Positions 9,969-18,163 are shown, numbered from the stretch's first letter. The stretch is 64,000 nt of DNA from Paraburkholderia acidicola (GCF_002362315.1 NZ_MTZV01000006.1:2356001-2420000), one strand, 5' to 3'. A program made the numbers and translations. Notes: generated by a model from the letters alone, not told the origin.

Positions 9969-10553
9969 ATGAATCAGGTATCCAGCGCGGCGAAAGCCGT
10001 AGCAAATTATACGGCCGCTGCCTTCGGTGTTGAGAAGCCGCCAATATTCCATTTGTGGGATGATGATCATAAGAGCGATATTTACGTTCTGGAGGCGAGT
10101 GATTGCCCGCAAAAAGGTGTGATTTCGTATGCGACGATTGGACTTTCGGGATATCCATTGATTCGTAATGGAGAGGAGTTCAATGCGAGGGTGGAGTTTT
10201 TGGGTGCGTGCGGATCCATATTTCCGGGATTCAATAAAATTCTGGCCACGTTAAGTTTTTGCGTGATTAATTCGAAATGGTTTTGTGCGCCAGGTGTCAT
10301 ATTCCCTGGGGTGATGGATATGTACGACGCATCCACGACGATGAGTGACATATATTTCGCTAACCCATTTCTATGGGATGATCGATTTAAATCTGTGGAG
10401 ATTGGAGAAAAAACTACGGCTTGGCTTTTGGCTGTGCCGATCTCAAAGAAAGAGACTGAATATGCGAAACGATATGGATCGGAAAAACTTGAAGAACTAT
10501 TTTCCGAGAAGGATATCGATATTTTTAATTTAAATCGAGCATCCGTTGTTTGA
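9969..10553 (+). CDS. SUFU-family immunity protein
   Basis: This 194-residue cytoplasmic protein resembles the suppressor-of-fused (SUFU) domain immunity family: a YVLEAS strand followed by SYATIGLSGYP near the N-terminus, and a WLLAVPIS..E..YA..YG pattern near the C-terminus ending in FNLNRASVV. SUFU domains are recurrent immunity proteins for nuclease toxins in polymorphic toxin systems, and the gene sits directly behind the GH-E nuclease domain. Its base composition is clearly AT-richer than the toxin shell upstream, as is common for toxin-tip/immunity cassettes that are exchanged by recombination. The likely job is to bind and neutralise the adjacent nuclease in the producer cell. Confidence 0.8.
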   Translation: MNQVSSAAKAVANYTAAAFGVEKPPIFHLWDDDHKSDIYVLEASDCPQKGVISYATIGLSGYPLIRNGEEFNARVEFLGACGSIFPGFNKILATLSFCVINSKWFCAPGVIFPGVMDMYDASTTMSDIYFANPFLWDDRFKSVEIGEKTTAWLLAVPISKKETEYAKRYGSEKLEELFSEKDIDIFNLNRASVV

Positions 10554-10850
10554 TCGCAGTAAATTGCGTTGCCAAATAATAGAATTTCAGTTTCCCATGG
10601 CTGATGATGGCCAATGGTGATGCACAGTTAACTTCGAATGCTGAGCAACACTGATGCAGTCAGAAGGTAATGACGACCTGCGGGGTACAGGTAGGAGGTC
10701 CTGATCAAGCATATTGAGAATTTCTAATACTCCAGGAAGAAGCCAGTCGCTGGATATTGCTGCACAGACCTCATTTAACCTCGTTGACAACAACAAGATC
10801 GAGATTGATTCTCATGCCCGACGTCGAGTATCGCGAACACCAGAAACAAC
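10554..10850. other. Intergenic stretch behind the immunity gene
   Basis: About 300 bases of moderate GC. I see no convincing coding frame, no rho-independent terminator with a U-tract and no repeat. It may be a remnant of earlier toxin-tip/immunity exchange, but no recognisable fragment is left. Confidence 0.4.
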
Positions 10851-11774
10851 ATGAACAGACTGCATAAAGTCATTATCACGATCTTCGGATCATGTACGTT
10901 GGTTGCTTGCGGAGGCCTCCAGGTTGTCAAACCTGCAGATTTTCCAGCCCAATTGTCGGGCTCAACCTCTGAGCTAAGCATGGAGCGACCATCGAAGGCC
11001 GAGGTCGCTCCACGGGCGTACGAAGTATCTGGCCGATCAGTATTCGTTCAGCAGACGGGCGGCAGTAGTCTGGCGGTTGGCTTGCTATTGGGAGCGATCG
11101 TCGGAGGTATTGCGAACGCGGTTAATACCGACCGCTTGACTGATCTTATGGGTAAGTCCGGTGCACAGTCGAGCCTGTACACAATCGATGCACTGACGGA
11201 AGCCCAAACAGTATGGCCAGCGGCGAAAGCGGCTTCTGGAGACGTATCCCAGATCCCTGGCGCAGTCATCGTCAAACCGTTTGTCTTGCTGTACCAGGCG
11301 GATGAGAAGTCAGGAATGAGCATCGTGGTATCGGCTCGCGTTGAGTCAAGCCGACTTTCGTCAGACGAGCATCTGAAGTCATGGGTCGGGATATACAGCT
11401 ATCTTGTGAATGACACTATTCCCCTCACTGCGCTGCAGGATCATCTGTCAAATGAGCAATTGGACCAGTATCGTGCTTCGATCAGGGCAGGGTACTCAGA
11501 GATACGTTCTGAAATGGAGCGAGATCTGAATGGCGGCGTCCCACCAAAAAGACAAATTGCCGCGGTGAAGTCCCCGGCTCTCGGTGCGGGCGTCTCTCCC
11601 ATCATGGGTATAGGTTTGCCGGGTGATATTGAAAGAAGCCCGTCTGGACGCCTGTCGCTTCGGGTTAGCGGAAAGAACTTTGGCATGTCAAAGCCACTTT
11701 TCTCCTACGCTGTATTTATCTTTCCGTCACCTGAGCAGTACACGTTTAGCATTGGTCCGGTCGATCGCGAGTAA
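10851..11774 (+). CDS. Predicted lipoprotein of unknown function
   Basis: The 307-residue product starts with a typical lipoprotein signal: charged N-terminus, hydrophobic core and lipobox LVAC (Cys20), followed by a soluble domain. A Gly-rich hydrophobic segment around residues 78-92 (LAVGLLLGAIVGGIANAV) could insert in or lie on a membrane. I recognise no domain. The gene follows the toxin/immunity pair on the same strand and has similar lowered GC, so it may be part of the same accessory island. A secretion accessory or an envelope immunity factor is possible, but nothing in the sequence decides this. Confidence 0.7.
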   Translation: MNRLHKVIITIFGSCTLVACGGLQVVKPADFPAQLSGSTSELSMERPSKAEVAPRAYEVSGRSVFVQQTGGSSLAVGLLLGAIVGGIANAVNTDRLTDLMGKSGAQSSLYTIDALTEAQTVWPAAKAASGDVSQIPGAVIVKPFVLLYQADEKSGMSIVVSARVESSRLSSDEHLKSWVGIYSYLVNDTIPLTALQDHLSNEQLDQYRASIRAGYSEIRSEMERDLNGGVPPKRQIAAVKSPALGAGVSPIMGIGLPGDIERSPSGRLSLRVSGKNFGMSKPLFSYAVFIFPSPEQYTFSIGPVDRE

Positions 11775-11835
11775 TCGCATGGCGCTTTGTGCGTCGGAGT
11801 GGATAGCGACAGCCGCACACCCCGCATGCTCAATT

Positions 11836-12642
11836 TCAATGCGCCGACGCAGAGAAGTTCGACACGTTGATCGACCCATTCGCACCGTTGCTTTGAATGA
11901 TCTCCGCACCGAACTGAATATCCATCTCATACCAGCTAGTGTTCAACCATGAGTTCGTATAGCTCAGGTAGTAAACAAACGGCTGGAGATTCCCACTAAA
12001 GCTCGTCACCTGCGTATCGCGCACGAAGGTATAGACAGGCCACCCCACATTCCCCGACCACACATCCCACGTCCCGCTCATTCCACCCAGACTCACCCCG
12101 GACGCAACCTTGCTGCCCGCCGGTTGATTGCCCGAGTAGCTGAGCCACACCATCATTTCCGCGGAAGGAGAGGCGGGATTGGTACTGGGACTGAAGAACA
12201 GATCGTAAGCCGCATCGTATTGATTGTTGCCGCTCATACTGAACGAGACACTGGTGGGCATCGATCCCTGCGCCGAAATCTGTTGCGGGAAACCGCCGGC
12301 GTCGGGCGACCAGCTGCCGCCGTCCTGCCAGCCGCGATAGATACCCGGATACGCCTTGATCGAACCGGTCCCGGTGGACCAGTACCAGGTGGAACTGAAG
12401 CTATTCGAGCTCGCGTTACCGCTGCAGATCTGCTGCCATCCGCCTGAATCCCCGTTCAATCCCCATTCGTCGTTTTGCAACGTGTAGGCACCCTGAGACA
12501 GGCTGCTGTACTGCCCGTCGACACAGGTTTGAGCATGAGCCGCCGATGTGCAGAAGGCCCCAGCCACGAGAACGAACAACGCCATCAGGGCCGATTGAAC
12601 TCTGTTCCAGAACGATGTGAAGCGAAGATGCTGTGCGCTCAT
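11836..12642 (-). CDS. Secreted glycoside hydrolase family 12 protein (endoglucanase/xyloglucanase type)
   Basis: The start at 12642 is chosen for its AAGGAG ribosome-binding site and because it directly precedes a Sec signal peptide (hydrophobic core, AHA cleavage near residue 37). The mature ~230 residues show GH12 features: YDAAYDLFF, then AEMMVWL with the presumed nucleophile Glu162, and DIQFGAE with the presumed acid/base Glu247. GH12 enzymes cleave beta-1,4-glucan or xyloglucan with retention of configuration. An exported enzyme of this kind fits a plant- or soil-associated lifestyle. It lies 65 bases downstream of an SGNH hydrolase on the same strand and may be cotranscribed with it. 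Confidence 0.85.
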   Translation of the reverse strand: MSAQHLRFTSFWNRVQSALMALFVLVAGAFCTSAAHAQTCVDGQYSSLSQGAYTLQNDEWGLNGDSGGWQQICSGNASSNSFSSTWYWSTGTGSIKAYPGIYRGWQDGGSWSPDAGGFPQQISAQGSMPTSVSFSMSGNNQYDAAYDLFFSPSTNPASPSAEMMVWLSYSGNQPAGSKVASGVSLGGMSGTWDVWSGNVGWPVYTFVRDTQVTSFSGNLQPFVYYLSYTNSWLNTSWYEMDIQFGAEIIQSNGANGSINVSNFSASAH

Positions 12643-12707
12643 GCTTCTCTCCTTCATAGCGGCTGAGTGGCTACTGAACGATCGGATTGGCGCGACGACG
12701 TCGACGG

Positions 12708-13619
12708 CTAGCGCACTGCCGCACGCTCGCCGAATACCGCCTGCAGCGCCTGCTGAAACACCGCGGCGATCTTGCCGAATCCATCGTGCGTCGGATGCAG
12801 TTCGTTGGCCCAATCGGTATCGGGATTCAGGATGCCCTGCGTTTTCACCACTACGATCTTATTCGTTGGCGTGCTGAATTCATTGAGCATGTTCGCAAAT
12901 TCGATCAGTATTTCCGATACGACGCCGCGACCGTTCACGAGGAATTGCGCATCGATGGGCGGTGCCCAGCCTCGATCGATAAACGAGGGTTGCAGCCACG
13001 GTCCAACGAGCCCGTCGCAAACGGATGCGTTCGTCGGCGTGGCGTAATCGTACTGATGAAAGAACAGGTAGGCGCCGTCGGCATATTCGTCGCGAACGGC
13101 GATCAGATCGCGATAGGCGCGCCGCACGATATCGATGATGTCGCTCAGTGCGGCATCGTTCGTGGCGCGCTTGAAGTCTTTGTTGACCGATGCGGCATCG
13201 TGCAACCAGAACCTGAATGCATCGCCGACGAGATCGTTGCCGCCGCCCGAGAAAAGAATCGCGTCGAATGGTGCGTGTGCCGGGTCTTTTAGCGTGGCGA
13301 CCAGCCGCTCGCGTTTTGTGGTGCCGAGCAATGTCGTCGTGGCATCGCTGTAGTGAGCAAGCTTGAGTGGCTTGGGATCGAGATGCAGCAGGTCCGTCAG
13401 CGATACGATGACGTCGGTGGGAAGATGCCCTTGCGATGGCAATGGGTAGTCGAACCAGGAATCGCCATCCGCCAGCAGGTTGAGCGGTGGGTTGGGTGCT
13501 TTTGTCAGGTTGTTGCGTGCGCTCTGTATCTGACGTTTATGCTCGTTCTTGCAGGCATCGATATCGGCTTGAATCTGCTTTTGCAACTTGCGATAAGCGT
13601 CTAGCGTAGTGCCATTCAT
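12708..13619 (-). CDS. SGNH/GDSL-type hydrolase
   Basis: The 303-residue protein has the SGNH signature blocks: GDSW with Ser54 (block I), GGGND at 125-129 (block III), and a C-terminal NELHPTHDGF block carrying the candidate catalytic His275/His278. The Asp expected three residues before the His is Asn here, so the triad may differ from the textbook form. No signal peptide is visible. An AGGAG ribosome-binding site precedes the ATG at 13619. SGNH enzymes are esterases or lipases; the physiological substrate cannot be told. It precedes the GH12 gene, suggesting, weakly, joint action on plant polysaccharide or its ester groups. Confidence 0.8.
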   Translation of the reverse strand: MNGTTLDAYRKLQKQIQADIDACKNEHKRQIQSARNNLTKAPNPPLNLLADGDSWFDYPLPSQGHLPTDVIVSLTDLLHLDPKPLKLAHYSDATTTLLGTTKRERLVATLKDPAHAPFDAILFSGGGNDLVGDAFRFWLHDAASVNKDFKRATNDAALSDIIDIVRRAYRDLIAVRDEYADGAYLFFHQYDYATPTNASVCDGLVGPWLQPSFIDRGWAPPIDAQFLVNGRGVVSEILIEFANMLNEFSTPTNKIVVVKTQGILNPDTDWANELHPTHDGFGKIAAVFQQALQAVFGERAAVR

Positions 13620-13736
13620 CTGCGACTCCTGACGACGGGCGTTGGATTCGAATTGAGGCTACCACGCTACCACGTATGGCGAGGCTCGCCATAGCGTCGC
13701 GATCGTCAACGAGACGATCGCATCCACCGTGCATAT

Positions 13737-14969
13737 CTAGAAGCGCTCGACCCTGAACGGATGCATATCTACCGTCACGGGTTCGCCGGTCATCATCTCG
13801 GCGATCAACCTGCCGGTGATCGGCCCAAGCGTCAACCCATGGTGCGCGTGGCCAAACGCGAACCATAAATTGTCATGCCGTCGGGCGGGTCCGATGATCG
13901 GCATCATGTCGATGGTGCAGGGGCGGCGGCCCATCCAGGGTTCATCGTCGAGACGCGCGCCGAGTGGGAATAGCTTGCGTGCGATCGGTTCGACCGCTGT
14001 CAATTGCGTCGGGGTTTTCGGCGCATCGACCCGTGCGATTTCTGCACCGGTCGTCAACCGGATGCCGCGCGCCATCGGCGCGAGCAGATAGGCGTTTTCG
14101 ATGTCCAGCACCGGATGATTCAAACGCGCCTGCGCTTCAGGTGCGTAGTGCATGTGATAGCCGCGTTTGACGGCGAGCGGCAGGCGGTAACCGAGGCGCT
14201 CGCTCGCGCGTGCGGACCACGGTCCCAATGCAATCACCGCAGACGAAGCCGCGATCGTTCCTTCGTCGGTATCGACCTGCCAGCCATCGCGAAGCGTATC
14301 GGCGTCGCCGATCAGAAAACGTCCGCCTAGGTGCTCGAAATATTTTGCGTACGCGGTGACGAGCGCATTGGGATCGCTGACTGAATCCGATGCGGTGAAA
14401 CGCAGCCCGCCTATCAACGACGTGTCGAGGTCGGGTTCGACTTGTCGCAGGCGCTCCGGATCCAGCGCGTCGAACGTGACGCCGAATTCCCGATGCCACT
14501 TCTCGACAACCTTCGTTTCCGCGTCCTGTTTTGCCGCGGTGCGAAAGACCTTGATCCATCCTGTCGGACGCAGCAACTCGCTGGCACCAGCTTCGGCGGC
14601 GAGCGCGCGATGCTCGCTGACGCAATGCTCGATCAAGGTCGCATAGGAGCGGGCAATCGCCGCGTGTTTCACCGGATGCGAATTGCGCCAGTACTGCCAC
14701 AGGAAAGGCGCGGCCTTGAACATCGCATCGGCGTGGTAGCGAACGTCGAGCGATTCGTTGCGTGCGTATTGCAGCAGCTTGAGAATGCTGCGAGGAAACG
14801 CATACGGATAAACGCCTTCGCGCTGGATCAGCCCGGCGTTACCGAACGATGTCTCGTTGCCTGGGAGCTTGCGATCCACGAGCGCAACCGCGCGGCCGCG
14901 CTTCTGAAGATGCACGGCGATGGACACGCCTACAATGCCCGCGCCGAGCACGACGGTATCGAATTTCAT
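13737..14969 (-). CDS. DadA-like FAD-dependent amino acid/amine oxidoreductase
   Basis: This 410-residue flavoprotein begins with an FAD Rossmann motif (LGAGIVGVSIA, residues 8-18), followed by SFGNAGLI and the long substrate domain typical of the D-amino-acid dehydrogenase (DadA)/DAO family. The C-terminus has the conserved pattern PIIGPARRHDNLWFAFGHAHHG near the flavin. The likely reaction is oxidative deamination of a D-amino or N-alkyl amino acid with electrons passed to the respiratory chain. No racemase or partner gene is adjacent, so the substrate is unknown. A 34-bp imperfect inverted repeat ends three bases upstream of the start codon. Confidence 0.85.
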   Translation of the reverse strand: MKFDTVVLGAGIVGVSIAVHLQKRGRAVALVDRKLPGNETSFGNAGLIQREGVYPYAFPRSILKLLQYARNESLDVRYHADAMFKAAPFLWQYWRNSHPVKHAAIARSYATLIEHCVSEHRALAAEAGASELLRPTGWIKVFRTAAKQDAETKVVEKWHREFGVTFDALDPERLRQVEPDLDTSLIGGLRFTASDSVSDPNALVTAYAKYFEHLGGRFLIGDADTLRDGWQVDTDEGTIAASSAVIALGPWSARASERLGYRLPLAVKRGYHMHYAPEAQARLNHPVLDIENAYLLAPMARGIRLTTGAEIARVDAPKTPTQLTAVEPIARKLFPLGARLDDEPWMGRRPCTIDMMPIIGPARRHDNLWFAFGHAHHGLTLGPITGRLIAEMMTGEPVTVDMHPFRVERF

Positions 14970-14971
14970 CG

Positions 14972-15005
14972 AGTGTCTGGTCCAATTTTCTTGTTGGAAG
15001 ACACT
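14972..15005. promoter_or_regulatory. Imperfect inverted repeat at the DadA-like gene start
   Basis: AGTGTCT-GG-TCCAA on the left pairs with TTGGA-AGACACT on the right; apart from the two-base bulge the 12-base arms are perfect. Placed directly before the ATG at 14969, it could be an operator or a leader hairpin. Confidence 0.45.
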
Positions 15006-15057
15006 ACTTTACTGCGAAGCCATGCTCCTGCGGCGCTTTGACAGAACCTGGAGCGGC

Positions 15058-15279
15058 TTAACGCCAACCCCGATACCACCCATGATGCGGATGCCACCAC
15101 CCCCACCCATACCGCGCGTGATAACGCCACACATACCCCGGTGCGGGCGCCACCTCGACCGGTGCGACGTACACGACACCGGCCGGCGGCGCAGCCGGTT
15201 CGACCGGGGCGACCACGCATCCCGAGAGTGCGCCGACGAGCAGCGCAGGACATAGTGCAAGCAGGATTCTTGATTTCAT
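15058..15279 (-). CDS. Small Trp/Tyr/Gly-rich lipoprotein
   Basis: The 73-residue product has a lipoprotein signal with lipobox LSGC (Cys21), a proline/valine-rich linker and a C-terminus packed with Trp, Tyr, His and Gly (GWGWWHPHHGWYRGWR). It resembles the YXWGXW-type small envelope proteins. The function is unknown. It is downstream of the ECF sigma cassette on the same strand and could be one of its targets. Confidence 0.65.
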   Translation of the reverse strand: MKSRILLALCPALLVGALSGCVVAPVEPAAPPAGVVYVAPVEVAPAPGYVWRYHARYGWGWWHPHHGWYRGWR

Positions 15280-15361
15280 GACGAGTGAGTACCGTTTGAC
15301 ATAGGCGGAAGAGTGCCCGCTTCGTTAAACGGCAGCAGCAGAGAAATCCGTCGCAGGAACG

Positions 15362-15862
15362 CTATTTTTCTTCTTTGTCGGGCAGTGGCCGCTGTGCCGG
15401 CGGCAGGCGCCATGACCCGTATTGCTGCAACCCTTCCGCGAACTTGACGCGTTCCTCAGGTGTCAGCGCCGCCGCATACTCGACGACACGTTGCTCGACA
15501 TGCGTTCTGACTGCGACATCGGCTTCGCGGGTACTGGCGATTGCCGCATCGAGCGCCGCCTGATCGAGCGGCGATGCAGCCAGCAGACGGATCACATTCT
15601 TGCGTCCGCTCAGCGCCGCCTGCCCGGATTGCCGCGCTTCACGACGCGCATCCCGCAAGGTCTCGACGAATTCCTGTTGCTGTGCGGCCGACAATTGCGC
15701 CGCGGCGAAACGCGGTGCGCCAGGCTGTTTGGCCGTTTCGTGCCAGTGCGAGTAAACGTATTGCCCGGCCCCGCCCGCGAGTGCGCCGAACATGAAGATA
15801 TTCAGTCCCAGCGACGCGATGAGCAGCCACTTCGGGTTCCGCGCCGATATGTCGTCGCTCAT
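15362..15862 (-). CDS. Periplasmic heavy-metal-sensor-like (CnrX/Metal_resist family) protein
   Basis: The 166-residue protein has one N-terminal membrane segment (about residues 13-33) and a helical periplasmic domain rich in Ala, Arg and Glu. A LSAAQQQEFVETLRDARREA helix and the closing LTPEERVKFAEGL helix are typical of the CpxP/CnrX-like Metal_resist fold. It overlaps the anti-sigma-like gene by 4 bases and belongs to a sigma/anti-sigma/sensor cassette resembling cnrHYX in organisation. The periplasmic domain probably senses a metal or another envelope signal and controls sigma release. The metal ligands of CnrX are not obviously conserved, so the signal is unknown. Confidence 0.75.
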   Translation of the reverse strand: MSDDISARNPKWLLIASLGLNIFMFGALAGGAGQYVYSHWHETAKQPGAPRFAAAQLSAAQQQEFVETLRDARREARQSGQAALSGRKNVIRLLAASPLDQAALDAAIASTREADVAVRTHVEQRVVEYAAALTPEERVKFAEGLQQYGSWRLPPAQRPLPDKEEK

Positions 15863-16284
15863 TCACTGCTCCAGTCGAAATCAGAACCACTAAAAGTCGT
15901 GCTCTGAAAAGTCGTTTCCGTTGCGATATGGGACGAACCCGCCAGCACGAAAAGCGATACCGCCAATGCACCGACGAGCCCACCCGTCAGCCCCGCGCCA
16001 GCAAGCGCCAGACCTGGCCACCATGTCCGCCGTCCAGGCACCGGACGTGCCTGCGGTGCCAGCGGCGCTCCACTGACGATGCGCCGCCGCAACTCGCGAT
16101 CAGGCGCGGCGACCACATAGCTTTCCAGCCAGTCGTCGAGTTCGCTGGCGCTTGCGAGCATCGCATCGGCTTCGTCGCGATGCTGTGTCGCCCAGGCCAT
16201 CGATGCGGCGCGTTCGTCTTCGGGCCAGCGGTGCGGGTCGCTTCCGTAGGCGTCGACAAGTACACGGAATCGTTCGGGTGTCAT
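15859..16284 (-). CDS. Membrane-anchored anti-sigma-factor-like protein
   Basis: The 141-residue product begins with MTPERFRVLVDAYGSDPHRW, a cytoplasmic N-terminal region, followed by a single membrane span (about residues 92-115) and a short periplasmic tail. It overlaps the ECF sigma gene by the ATGA arrangement at 16281-16284 and the sensor gene by the same arrangement at 15859-15862, implying translational coupling. Position, size and single-span topology indicate an anti-sigma factor that holds the sigma at the membrane. The zinc-binding HxxxCxxC motif of ZAS anti-sigmas is absent. Confidence 0.72.
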   Translation of the reverse strand: MTPERFRVLVDAYGSDPHRWPEDERAASMAWATQHRDEADAMLASASELDDWLESYVVAAPDRELRRRIVSGAPLAPQARPVPGRRTWWPGLALAGAGLTGGLVGALAVSLFVLAGSSHIATETTFQSTTFSGSDFDWSSE

Positions 16285-16901
16285 CGTGTGTCCTTGCTGT
16301 GGCTGCTATTCGTCAGTTGTGCGCGCAGGTTCCGGCGTGCGCGCGAGAGCAGGCTTTCGAGCGCGTCGACCGTAATGCCCATCACGCCCGCTGCCTCGAT
16401 ATTGGATAGCTCCTGATAATAATTGAGTACCAGTGCTTCACGTTGGCGTGCGGGCAACGCAGCGAGTGCCGCGCGAATCTGTTCGTCACGCGAGCGGCGT
16501 TCGAGTCTTTCGTCGGGCGCGATGGCGGTATCGACGATGTCGGGCAGGCCGTCTTCGTCATCGGTCGGTTTCTCGCGATTGGCGCGCAGGCGGTCGTAAC
16601 ACAGATTCATCGCGACCCGATGCAGCCAGGTATCGAAGCGCGCCTCGCCGGTGCGCCAGTGCGGCGCCTGTTTCCAGATGCGGATAAAAGCTTCCTGCGT
16701 GACATCCTCGGCTTCCATGCGATCTCCCAGCATCCGCGTGGCGAGCGCAAGCAGCCGCGGCAGCTTGCGCTCCATCAGCGTGCGGACGGCTGCCGAATCG
16801 CGTCGGGCCACCCGTTCAATCAACTCGGCGTCGGGGTCCTGTTCACTCAACGTGCGCAGCCTTCGCGCGCCGAATGCGCAGTTCGCCGGTTTCGCCGACA
16901 C
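16281..16901 (-). CDS. ECF-type RNA polymerase sigma factor
   Basis: This 206-residue sigma-70 family protein has region 2 (AEDVTQEAFIRIWK, then FDTWLHRVAMNLCYDRLR) and region 4 (LPARQREALVLNYYQELSNIEAA, ending in an ESLLSRARRNLR recognition helix). There is no region 1 or 3, as expected for an ECF sigma. The apparent start is GTG at 16901 with a GGAT-type ribosome-binding site. It is cotranscribed with the membrane anti-sigma and the periplasmic sensor. Flanking Trp-rich envelope genes at 15058 and 17078 are candidate regulon members. Confidence 0.9.
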   Translation of the reverse strand: MSAKPANCAFGARRLRTLSEQDPDAELIERVARRDSAAVRTLMERKLPRLLALATRMLGDRMEAEDVTQEAFIRIWKQAPHWRTGEARFDTWLHRVAMNLCYDRLRANREKPTDDEDGLPDIVDTAIAPDERLERRSRDEQIRAALAALPARQREALVLNYYQELSNIEAAGVMGITVDALESLLSRARRNLRAQLTNSSHSKDTR

Positions 16902-17077
16902 TTCATCCGGACTTGCTTCACGTGCCGTTCATCCCCGCTCAGATCGATGTTGTCCGCTTGCTGCTAGAGGTGCCCGGCGCGTTTCGCCAGGGTGCACCTG
17001 TTCAATATATGACGGTTACAGGGCGATAGCAGGCTGGTCGTGCTGGCACGACGACACGACCGGCCAGAACTCGCGCA

Positions 17078-17380
17078 TCACGCCCAGTGACCTTCGATCC
17101 AGCGCCACCGCGGTCCGAACTGCGCCCAGTGACCCGGCACCCAGTGATAACCGACGCGCACGAGTTGCCAGTGTCCGGGCACCCACGCATAGGCGCCGTT
17201 GATCCACTGCCAGTGTCCGCGATCCCAGACGTAGCCCGCGCGCGGCGCCGGGACGACTTCCACACGCACTGGCGGGGGCGGCGCCGTGGGCGTCACGATG
17301 ATCGCCTGAGCGAAGGTGGTGGACGCAGCGAGCGCGGCTAGCGTGGCGACGAGGTATTTTGCGAGGTTGGCTGTTCTCAT
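17078..17380 (-). CDS. YXWGXW-type repeat envelope protein
   Basis: The start at 17380 (MRTANLAKYL) gives a 100-residue protein with a Sec signal peptide ending at TFA near residue 25. The rest is repeated aromatic units: GYVWDRGHWQWINGAYAW, VPGHWQLVRVGYHW, VPGHWAQFGPRW and IEGHW. These match the YXWGXW repeat family of small exported Burkholderiales proteins of unknown function. An upstream in-frame ATG at 17461 would place 27 hydrophilic residues before the signal peptide and is less likely. Confidence 0.75.
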   Translation of the reverse strand: MRTANLAKYLVATLAALAASTTFAQAIIVTPTAPPPPVRVEVVPAPRAGYVWDRGHWQWINGAYAWVPGHWQLVRVGYHWVPGHWAQFGPRWRWIEGHWA

Positions 17381-17539
17381 AGGGGTTCTGTACGGGCCAC
17401 CAGAAATTGGGGCGTCGAGTCTTAAACGGAGACTTAGCGAGAATCCGTCGCGCGGCTGCAAAAAAGTATGAGTGACAGGTTTTCGTAAGATTTCGCGTTG
17501 TGCAGCGGCTTGAAGAGGGCGAGTCCAGGAGCTTTGCGA

Positions 17540-18163
17540 TCAGTTGCTCAAGGGCAACTTGAACACCGGATCGCGCGCGAGATCCAGACCGGCTGCCTTG
17601 CCGGTGCTGCCCGCTTCATCGGGTTCGCTGATCCAGAGCACGGGGGGCACCCAGCGCATGATCGTTTCGATTGCGTCGATGGTCGACAGGTCGAACCGGC
17701 TGACGACGAGATCTGGACGCGCCGGGCGTTCGTAGCGATCGAAGCGGCTCGGATCGTCCTGCGCGCGCGGACTTCTCGCGCTGTATGCATCGCCCGGCGG
17801 CGGCGTGTCGACAAAGATCTCGAAGTACGCATCACCGATAATTTGCCGCGCCAGCATGCGGTGCGACGCAAGCGGCGCGATTGCGACCACGATCGGGATG
17901 ACCGCCTGCCTGCTCAGCAGATCGGCGCAATGCGCAATACGCCGGATGTTTTCGGTCTGCGCGTCCGGGTCGTATCCGAGGTCCTCGCTCAAGCCGGCGC
18001 GTATCGAATCCCCGTCGAGAACCACGGCTTGCGCGCCGAACGCGACGAGCCGGACCTGCACGCCCGATGCAATGCGCGATTTGCCGGCGCCCCGTACGCC
18101 TGTGAGCCAGAGTACGGGGGCAATCGCCGAAGGGGTATGACAGTAAGGTGCGCTACGCGACAT
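17540..18163 (-). CDS. Adenylylsulfate-kinase-like (CysC-fold) P-loop protein
   Basis: From the ATG at 18163, preceded by AGGGG, the product is 207 residues. It contains a P-loop (LTGVRGAGKS) and the CysC-like DGDSIRAGLSEDLGYDPDAQ..EN.RR segment, followed by a degenerate FEIFVDTP strand. APS kinase phosphorylates adenylylsulfate in sulfate assimilation or sulfation. Here no other sulfate gene is adjacent, and the C-terminal half departs from CysC, with an unusual SRFDLSTIDAIETI segment. A stand-alone kinase for another substrate, or for sulfated surface glycan synthesis, is possible. An alternative start at 18208 lacks a ribosome-binding site. Confidence 0.72.
   Translation of the reverse strand: MSRSAPYCHTPSAIAPVLWLTGVRGAGKSRIASGVQVRLVAFGAQAVVLDGDSIRAGLSEDLGYDPDAQTENIRRIAHCADLLSRQAVIPIVVAIAPLASHRMLARQIIGDAYFEIFVDTPPPGDAYSARSPRAQDDPSRFDRYERPARPDLVVSRFDLSTIDAIETIMRWVPPVLWISEPDEAGSTGKAAGLDLARDPVFKLPLSN

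Noticed and set aside
12643..12813. Upstream extension of the GH12 gene
   Set aside because: It overlaps the SGNH gene, and the 12642 start has both the ribosome-binding site and the signal peptide.
17036..17062. GTCGTG/CACGAC hairpin behind the YXWGXW gene as terminator
   Set aside because: The stem is short and has no U-tract on either strand.
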